A DNA stretch of 10,209 nucleotides, from assembly GCA_029251065.1 (NCBI GenBank), contig JAQXEB010000226.1:1-10209 (forward strand), in the 5' to 3' direction. The position numbers were made by a program, and so were the translations under genes. Source of the stretch: Luminiphilus sp. (GTDB lineage: Bacteria > Pseudomonadota > Gammaproteobacteria > Pseudomonadales > Halieaceae). Within the stretch, counting starts at the first letter, position 1; the number at the start of each line of letters is the position of its first letter. Of this stretch, positions 5,626-10,209 are shown one piece after another. The notes below the pieces were generated by a model that saw only the letters and a list, made by a program, of their open reading frames with translations, was not told where the DNA came from and ran no database searches.

Positions 5626-8568
5626 ATGAATGCAGTAGCCACACCATCAGTTCACCCAGCCTTCGAGCTGGCGCGCAAAGTCACCATTGAATCCCTCGGG
5701 ATCGAAGTGCAAGAGTATCTGCACTTGGCCACAGGCGCGCGTCATCTCCACATGGCCACCGATTCGGACGAGAACGTTTTTATGGTGGCGCTGAAGACCG
5801 TTCCGGAAGACTCAACGGGTGTCGCTCACATTCTGGAACACACAGTGCTGTGTGGCAGTGAGAAGTACCCGGTCCGCGACCCGTTTTTTATGATGTTAAG
5901 GCGCTCTCTCAACACGTTTATGAATGCGTTCACCAGCTCAGACTGGACCGCTTATCCCTTTGCCACACAAAATCCAAAGGATTTTGACAACCTGCTTTCT
6001 GTTTACTTAGACGCTGTATTTTTCTCTCGACTCGACCCTCTCGACTTTGCACAAGAGGGGCATCGTATTGAATTGGCAACTGAAGATCCCGACGCGCCTT
6101 TGGTCTATAAAGGCGTCGTCTTCAACGAAATGAAAGGAGCCATGTCATCCATCTCGTCTGTGTTGTGGGATCGACTCTGTTTTGAGTTATTCCCCACAAG
6201 TACTTATCACCACAACAGCGGCGGTGATCCCGAGGCGATACCCGATCTAAGCTACGACCAGCTGATGGCATTTTATAAAGGCCACTACCACCCCAGTAAT
6301 GCCATTTTACTGACGTTTGGTAATCTGCCGGTCTCACAGCACCATGACGTTTTTGAGCGCGAGGCTCTCGGACGTTTTGAAAAATCGAGTGAACACATTG
6401 AAGTCGGTCTCGAGTTGCCTTTTTCAGAACCTAAGCGTGCCGCACATCACTACGCCCTCGAAGACACCGATACGGATAACAAAACACACCTAATCATGGG
6501 CTGGAAGTTGGGCGAAAGCTCGGATCTAGACACACTGTTGGAAGCGCAGCTCCTGTCTTCCGTGCTCATGGAAAACAGCGCCTCACCGCTCATGCAGTGG
6601 CTAGAGACTAATGATCTTGGGACAGCACCCTCGCCGCTGTGTGGTCTCGAAGACTCCATGCGGGAAATGGTTCTTTGTTGTGGTATCGAGGGCAGTAATG
6701 AGGACCAGGCCAGCGCATTTGAGACCCAAGTCCTTGACGTTATTCGAGCCGTTTCAAACGAGGGGGTGAGCCCAGAGCGACTCGAAGCGATATTACATCA
6801 GATCGAATTGCACCAGCGTGAAATCACAGGCGATGGAATGCCTTACGGACTCAATTTAATGCTGCGGGCTCTTGGGGCTGCGACGCATAACGGTGACGCT
6901 GTCGCCGCGCTTGACCTCAGTCCCGCGGTCGAGCGTTTACGCCAAAAGATCACGAATCCCGACTTTATTAAAACTCGGTTACGTGAACTCGTGCTTGAGA
7001 ATCCGCACCGAGTGACCCTTGTTGTCGCACCTGACTCCAAACTTGATCAACACCGCAAGGAACGCGAGAAAGCGCGCCTAGAGGCAATGCGTGCAGATCT
7101 CGATCAGCCCGCTATCGACAACATCCGCAAACTCGCGCAGGACCTAGAAGATCGCCAAAATCAGGTGGATGACGTCAGCATACTGCCCAAGGTGGGTCTT
7201 GCTGATATTCCAAAAGACGTTGTAACGCCCGCATTGACTCGTCTCGATGTTGATGATCACACTCGACATTTTGTCGGCACAGCAGGCACCAACGGCTTAG
7301 TCTATCAACAGATTGCGCTAAAATTACCAGCCTTGACCCCAGCTCAGCAAGAGCGACTTCCCCTTCTGTGCGCCCTAGCCACTGAGGTCGGTATAGGGGA
7401 CACAACGTACCTTGAGATCCAAGATCGGCAGTCTGCAAGTGTGGGTAGTTTGAGTCTGAGTGTCTCTACTCGAGCATCCAGATCCGATGTCAATGACGTC
7501 TCGGGCTTCTTGGTCGCGTCCTCTAAAGCGCTCGCGCACAAAGTATCAGACCAAACCCGCTTAATGACGGACACACTGACTGCGGCATCGTTTGATGAGG
7601 ACGATCGTATTCGAGAGTTGGTTAAACAGATACGCGCCCGCAGAGATCAGAGCATTTCCGGTGCGGGCCACAGCCTGGCGATGACTGCGGCCTGCGCAAG
7701 CATGAGTCCGTTAGCAAATCTGTACCACACACAAAGCGGACTTGAGGGTATTGCTCGACTCCGCCGTTTAGACGATAGCTTAGCGGATACGTCGAGCCTT
7801 AGATCTTTGAGTGAGGAACTGACCGCGCTGCGAGAGCATCTTCTCACCGCACCGTCGGTAAACCTGCTGACAGTGAGCGATTCTCAAAACTGCGAGGCAT
7901 CAACAGACCAGTTGAGGAGCGCGGCACATGGACTGACCGCTGCCGGAAACCTTGAGCCGTGGTCACTGTCCGAAAGCGCGGTTAGGACCAATCAAATATG
8001 GGCGGCCAATACGCAGGTGAACTTCTGTGCAAAAGCTTACCCGACAGTGTCGAGCGGCCACCCAGATGCGCCGACACTTTCGGTATTAGCGGCCTACCTC
8101 AGGAATGGATTCTTGCATCGAAGCATTCGCGAACAAGGCGGCGCCTATGGTGGCGGTGCAAGCCACGACGGCAATGTTGGAGCCTTCCGTTTCTTTTCAT
8201 ACCGAGACCCCCGAAACCTTGAAACATTATCTGACTTTGACGCGTCGATCGCCTGGGTGCTCTCCGCTGAGCCTGACTCATTGGCTTTAGAAGAGGCCAT
8301 TCTCAGCGTCATTTCGAGCTTGGATAAGCCCGCCTCACCCTCAGGTGAAGTAAAAAAAGCGTTTTATGACGGGCTTAACGGACGAACTGCGGATCACAAA
8401 CGGGCACTCAGAGAGTCAATTGTGTCGACAACGCTAGACGATTTGCGCCGAGTGACAGACACCTACCTCAAGCCTGACGTCGGCTGTTCGGTGATCTTGA
8501 CAGACCCCAAGACAGCGGCAAGTCAGGCACTTGTTGATCTGGACTGGACTCATCACGATCTCGCTTAA
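5626..8568 (+). CDS. M16C-family zinc metallopeptidase, PreP-like
   Basis: A 980-residue member of the insulinase/pitrilysin clan, subfamily M16C, the same length class as mitochondrial/plastid presequence protease PreP. These enzymes enclose and degrade unstructured peptides of up to a few dozen residues. The inverted zinc motif HILEH is at residues 68-72 (His68, catalytic Glu71, His72). The third ligand is Glu168 in FNEMKGA, 97 residues on, the family spacing. A charged helical linker (residues ~470-520, KEREKARLEAMRADLD onward) joins the two halves, as in the M16C-associated region. The C-terminal half has REQGGAYGGGA, with Arg835 and Tyr841 in place of the family's substrate-binding Arg/Tyr pair. 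No signal peptide, so presumably cytoplasmic. AGGA (5616-5619) precedes the ATG, 8 bases after the cyclotransferase stop: third gene of the mnmC operon. No key residue is missing. Confidence 0.93.
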   Translation: MNAVATPSVHPAFELARKVTIESLGIEVQEYLHLATGARHLHMATDSDENVFMVALKTVPEDSTGVAHILEHTVLCGSEKYPVRDPFFMMLRRSLNTFMNAFTSSDWTAYPFATQNPKDFDNLLSVYLDAVFFSRLDPLDFAQEGHRIELATEDPDAPLVYKGVVFNEMKGAMSSISSVLWDRLCFELFPTSTYHHNSGGDPEAIPDLSYDQLMAFYKGHYHPSNAILLTFGNLPVSQHHDVFEREALGRFEKSSEHIEVGLELPFSEPKRAAHHYALEDTDTDNKTHLIMGWKLGESSDLDTLLEAQLLSSVLMENSASPLMQWLETNDLGTAPSPLCGLEDSMREMVLCCGIEGSNEDQASAFETQVLDVIRAVSNEGVSPERLEAILHQIELHQREITGDGMPYGLNLMLRALGAATHNGDAVAALDLSPAVERLRQKITNPDFIKTRLRELVLENPHRVTLVVAPDSKLDQHRKEREKARLEAMRADLDQPAIDNIRKLAQDLEDRQNQVDDVSILPKVGLADIPKDVVTPALTRLDVDDHTRHFVGTAGTNGLVYQQIALKLPALTPAQQERLPLLCALATEVGIGDTTYLEIQDRQSASVGSLSLSVSTRASRSDVNDVSGFLVASSKALAHKVSDQTRLMTDTLTAASFDEDDRIRELVKQIRARRDQSISGAGHSLAMTAACASMSPLANLYHTQSGLEGIARLRRLDDSLADTSSLRSLSEELTALREHLLTAPSVNLLTVSDSQNCEASTDQLRSAAHGLTAAGNLEPWSLSESAVRTNQIWAANTQVNFCAKAYPTVSSGHPDAPTLSVLAAYLRNGFLHRSIREQGGAYGGGASHDGNVGAFRFFSYRDPRNLETLSDFDASIAWVLSAEPDSLALEEAILSVISSLDKPASPSGEVKKAFYDGLNGRTADHKRALRESIVSTTLDDLRRVTDTYLKPDVGCSVILTDPKTAASQALVDLDWTHHDLA

Positions 8569-8585
8569 ACACTCGCGAGCCGTGC

Positions 8586-9101
8586 TCAAAGCTCCAGGGC
8601 AATGCCTTGACTGCCCTGGAGCCAAATACTCTGCCAATCGTCAAGATCCAGCGACAGATAGCCGCGAGTAGGGTCTGCGACTAAAATATGACCGCGATCA
8701 ATTCCTTCAACGACAGTGAAGTGCCCAAGATCACCCAGCTGTACCCAAGCAACGAGGGGAAACGAGGCCTTTAGTAGCGCATCGGTCGTCATCCATCGCG
8801 CTGTAAGCGCCTGACCATAGGTAGCGGCTAATCGCTGCAACTCACTGACCGAAAATCCACGCTCTCGGTACTCTTGAGAAGCAGGGTCTATCAGCGTAAT
8901 CGCCAGACCCGAGAGCGAAGCGAGCGTGACCGACTTGGGCGTTTTAGCTGATAACAGCATCGCAAGCGCTGCAAGCCCACAATTAAAGGGTGACGTCTGT
9001 TTTACCAGAGTAATGTGATTTGACCGCATATTGCTCGAAGCACTCGCTAGCGGCATGACCCATAGACTGACTAGTGCAACGATCCACACGGCAACGTTCA
9101 T
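8586..9101 (-). CDS. Stand-alone exported C39-like cysteine peptidase
   Basis: A 171-residue C39 (papain-like, bacteriocin-leader-processing) peptidase domain preceded by a Sec signal peptide (MNVAVWIVALVSLWVMPLASA, likely cut after residue 21), so it should act in the periplasm. Active-site features: Gln35 (oxyanion hole) and Cys41 in QTSPFNCGLAALAMLL, His127 in LGHFTVVEGI, and Asp143 in VADPTRGY. The complete catalytic set is present. In bacteriocin systems C39 is usually the N-terminal domain of an ABC exporter; here there is no transporter domain. Periplasmic stand-alone C39 proteins are known, for example FapD of the Pseudomonas amyloid operon, but no other fap-like gene is present. The gene overlaps the upstream small membrane protein gene by four bases (ATGA), implying coupled translation. 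The likely substrate is the product of the first gene of this cassette, which carries a double-glycine-like cleavage motif (inference). Confidence 0.88.
   Translation of the reverse strand: MNVAVWIVALVSLWVMPLASASSNMRSNHITLVKQTSPFNCGLAALAMLLSAKTPKSVTLASLSGLAITLIDPASQEYRERGFSVSELQRLAATYGQALTARWMTTDALLKASFPLVAWVQLGDLGHFTVVEGIDRGHILVADPTRGYLSLDLDDWQSIWLQGSQGIALEL
8591..8622. terminator. Perfect 11-bp inverted repeat between convergent operons, likely terminator
   Basis: GCTCCAGGGCA (8591-8601) and TGCCCTGGAGC (8612-8622) are exactly complementary around a 10-base loop. It sits 22 bases after the M16 stop and inside the last 12 codons of the convergent C39 gene. On the minus strand it is followed by TTTGAGC, on the plus strand by CAAATAC, so neither side has a real U-tract. 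Position and strength suggest a shared end of transcription, or a 3' mRNA stabiliser. Sequence here does double duty as the C39 C-terminus. Confidence 0.6.
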
Positions 9102-9337
9102 TTAGTCGTCTCAGACAGGTACCAAGCGTAGGCAATCTGCGCGCCGTATAGCGCCAACATCCCTGCAAACCAAGCGCATTGAGCCGCACCATCACTCGTC
9201 AGGGTCGAATAGGTCAATCCTAATGCAACCCAGGTGATGGTCGGTTGTGTCATCGTCAACCAGAAGATTTGTTGTCGCTTGTGCTCAAGCCCGAATACGG
9301 CAAATTTTTGAGCTAACCGCTGTTTCGAAGTCGTCAT
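9098..9337 (-). CDS. Small two-helix inner-membrane protein of the C39 cassette
   Basis: A 79-residue protein of no family known to me. It has a basic N-terminus (KQRLAQKFAVFGLEHKRQQ, positive inside), then two probable membrane helices, about residues 25-45 (IFWLTMTQPTITWVALGLTY region) and 52-73 (AQCAWFAGMLALYGAQIAYAW region), joined by the short polar turn STLTSDGA. The charge distribution puts both ends in the cytoplasm. GAGGGAG lies 5 bases before the ATG, a good ribosome binding site. Its stop overlaps the C39 start (ATGA), and it lies 57 bases after the precursor gene. Its position between a putative substrate and its peptidase suggests an accessory, anchoring or protective role (immunity proteins of peptide systems are often this size), but nothing in the sequence proves that. 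Confidence 0.75.
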   Translation of the reverse strand: MTTSKQRLAQKFAVFGLEHKRQQIFWLTMTQPTITWVALGLTYSTLTSDGAAQCAWFAGMLALYGAQIAYAWYLSETTK

Positions 9338-9349
9338 AAATGCTCCCTC

Positions 9350-9374
9350 AAATAAAGCCGCCGGTGCGACGGCT
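9350..9374 (-). terminator. Attenuator-like hairpin between precursor gene and downstream genes
   Basis: On the minus strand AGCCGTCG (9374-9367) pairs with CGGCGGCT (9363-9356) around the 3-base loop CAC: 8 pairs including one G-U. It is followed directly by TTATTT (9355-9350). This is a compact GC-rich hairpin with a short, imperfect U-tract, placed 20 bases after the precursor stop codon and 12 bases before the next start codon. Partial termination would give more transcript of the precursor than of the membrane protein and peptidase, or it may protect the 3' end of the short mRNA. Confidence 0.6.
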
Positions 9375-9394
9375 CGTTCGAATGAGTTTGGGCG

Positions 9395-9658
9395 CTAGCC
9401 GCGACCACCTCGCGTCTTTGGGATATAGACCCCAAAGTAATAGGCCTGCAGGGCCAAGTCGACCGTCGCGATACCAAAAATTAAAGGCCATACCGCGCCT
9501 CGAACGTCAGCTAACTCGTGCTCTAACAAAACAGATTTTTTGAGTTCGCCCGGCAGTGATAGCGTGTTATTTATCAGGGCGTCTCGGGGTAATGCCGCAG
9601 CCGGTAGTGACAAGCAAAGTGACAGCGTTACCAGTACAGTTGTGCTCAAACGTCTCAT
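9395..9658 (-). CDS. Small exported precursor with internal double-glycine-like motif (candidate C39 substrate)
   Basis: An 87-residue protein of no family known to me. Residues 1-22 form a Sec signal peptide (basic MRR, hydrophobic core, AAA before likely cleavage). A polar spacer of about 20 residues follows. Residues 44-55, LLEHELADVRGA, fit the double-glycine leader consensus: Leu44 at -12, Glu48 at -8, Leu49 at -7, Val52 at -4, Gly54 at -2, Ala55 at -1. Cleavage there would release a 32-residue peptide starting VWPLIFGIATVD, strongly hydrophobic and aromatic up to Pro80, with a basic glycine-rich end (KTRGGRG). The mature part has no cysteine. A perfect AAGGAGG stands 6 bases before the ATG, the strongest ribosome binding site in the window, implying high expression. 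First gene of the cassette with the C39 peptidase. Alternative: a single-pass membrane protein using the hydrophobic tail as an anchor. Confidence 0.72.
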   Translation of the reverse strand: MRRLSTTVLVTLSLCLSLPAAALPRDALINNTLSLPGELKKSVLLEHELADVRGAVWPLIFGIATVDLALQAYYFGVYIPKTRGGRG

Positions 9659-9819
9659 ATAGACCCTCCTTGGTCTGATGAATCAGTAGCCCTTTTTCAG
9701 GGGCTATTAGACTCTCAAAACAGACGCATAGGGGGGAAGATCAGTTCAGCCCGATAGTGTGTAAACACCTCCAGTCGACATCCCGTCTGACCTTGAATGT
9801 TTAGCAAAGCAACAAATAT
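9659..9819 (-). promoter_or_regulatory. Intergenic region upstream of the C39 cassette
   Basis: This 161-base gap separates the desaturase stop from the precursor start on the same strand, enough room for the cassette's own promoter. The part nearest the gene holds the structured leader described separately. A C-run on the minus strand (9731-9736) and TATGCG just after it were noted, but no convincing -35/-10 pair was found. No small ORF with a good ribosome binding site was seen. Confidence 0.35.
9661..9706 (-). promoter_or_regulatory. Structured 5' leader of the precursor gene, SD in a hairpin loop
   Basis: Three small inverted repeats lie end to end just before the precursor gene. In minus-strand order: TAGCCC and GGGCTA (9706-9701 with 9692-9687, 8-base loop); CTGAT and ATCAG (9686-9682 with 9679-9675, 2-base loop); and AGACC and GGTCT (9676-9672 with 9665-9661), whose 6-base loop AAGGAG (9671-9666) holds most of the Shine-Dalgarno sequence. 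If transcription starts upstream, the leader could fold into consecutive stems that expose or hide the ribosome binding site. The first two could instead be DNA operator sites. Confidence 0.5.
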
Positions 9820-10209
9820 CTAGCGAAGCACCGCCATTTTTAGTACTTGACCGTAACCGGTAACCGACGGGACGTTGTCGAGAAGCCCCTGCCCTTTGAG
9901 CAATGATCGAAGTTTGGGTAAGTTGTAACAAGGAACGCCCGCCATAAAGTGGTGCTCCAGGTGGTAGTTGACGTTATTAGGTGCCACCAGAAAACGCTGC
10001 CATCGTGGTGCTTCAACGGTTCTTGTATTCGCGCGGACATCAGGGTCGTAAAGGTCGGGCACAACCGCATGTTCGCCCACTTGTCTCAGGCGTACGACCC
10101 ACATGTAGGATGTCAAAAACGTGAATGCCCAGACAAACCAGGTCCACGCAATACCGAACAACGCGAGAACACCAATAAACACTCCGTGAACCATCATTTG
10201 CCTAAACAC
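9820..10209 (-). CDS. Membrane fatty acid desaturase, C-terminal part; 5' end cut by window edge
   Basis: The last 129 codons of a membrane-bound di-iron fatty acid desaturase, which inserts a double bond into an acyl chain using oxygen and electrons from a redox partner. The fragment opens with hydrophobic segments typical of the last two membrane helices (VHGVFIGVLALFGIAWTWFVW and AFTFLTSYMWVV regions, fragment residues ~7-38). Then come RQVGEHAVVPD, RFLVAPNNVNYHLEHH with the C-terminal histidine box HLEHH (9949-9963), and FMAGVPCYNLPKLRSLLKGQGLL, characteristic of the family. The other histidine boxes lie beyond the right edge. The codon at the edge is GTG but is almost certainly internal. 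Stop is TAG at 9820-9822. The 161-base gap to the precursor gene shows no clear terminator for this gene. Related hydroxylases or ketolases share the fold, so substrate is open. Confidence 0.85.
   Translation of the reverse strand: MFRQMMVHGVFIGVLALFGIAWTWFVWAFTFLTSYMWVVRLRQVGEHAVVPDLYDPDVRANTRTVEAPRWQRFLVAPNNVNYHLEHHFMAGVPCYNLPKLRSLLKGQGLLDNVPSVTGYGQVLKMAVLR

Noticed and set aside
9340..9543. Plus-strand 67-codon ORF antisense to the precursor gene
   Set aside because: The minus-strand frame has a perfect ribosome binding site, a signal peptide and a leader motif; the plus-strand frame has none and a composition typical of a shadow ORF.
8586..9658. Functional amyloid (fap) operon because of the FapD-like C39 peptidase
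   Set aside because: None of the other products resembles FapA, B, C, E or F: there are no amyloid repeats, no outer-membrane pore protein, and the partners are too small.
1..10209. tRNA, rRNA, insertion sequence or phage genes
   Set aside because: I looked for cloverleaf-type sequence, transposase motifs and terminal inverted repeats on both strands and saw none; nearly all sequence is accounted for by recognised or well-supported genes.

Overview
The window looks like chromosomal DNA from a marine-type gammaproteobacterium. The evidence is a full-length fused MnmC of the gammaproteobacterial type, a FadD-like acyl-CoA ligase, a PreP/M16C peptidase, a membrane fatty acid desaturase, and moderate G+C with mixed codon use. 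The lineage is inferred from these protein types; no rRNA or tRNA gene was seen to confirm it.

Layout: (1) 1-1601, minus strand: fadD, running off the left edge and lacking about 25 C-terminal residues. (2) 1602-1721: divergent control region with an unusual run of about 12-bp direct repeats. (3) 1722-2228, plus: MaoC/PhaJ-like hot-dog hydratase, paired divergently with fadD, so both genes of the pair act on acyl-CoA. (4) 2192-2695, minus: uncharacterised cytoplasmic protein whose 3' end overlaps the hydratase gene tail to tail. (5) 2805-8568, plus: tightly packed operon of mnmC (tRNA wobble uridine modification), a secreted plant-type glutaminyl-peptide cyclotransferase and a large M16C zinc peptidase. 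(6) 8586-9658, minus: three-gene cassette of a small secreted precursor, a small two-helix membrane protein and a stand-alone periplasmic C39 cysteine peptidase. (7) 9820-10209, minus: C-terminal part of a fatty acid desaturase, cut by the right edge.

The most interesting part is the cassette at 8586-9706. Its 87-residue first product has a Sec signal peptide and then, further in, a segment matching the double-glycine leader consensus (L at -12, E at -8, L at -7, V at -4, G at -2, A at -1), followed by a hydrophobic 32-residue tail. The last gene encodes a C39 peptidase, the family that cuts such leaders. Here it lacks the usual ABC transporter and carries its own signal peptide. The precursor gene has a perfect AAGGAGG ribosome binding site in the loop of a small inverted repeat, and a hairpin with a short U-rich tail separates it from the two downstream genes. 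Together these suggest a two-step maturation system: Sec export, then periplasmic C39 cleavage of a small hydrophobic peptide. This is inference and no step has been shown.

The convergent ends of the M16 operon and the C39 cassette share a perfect 11-bp inverted repeat that probably ends transcription in one or both directions.
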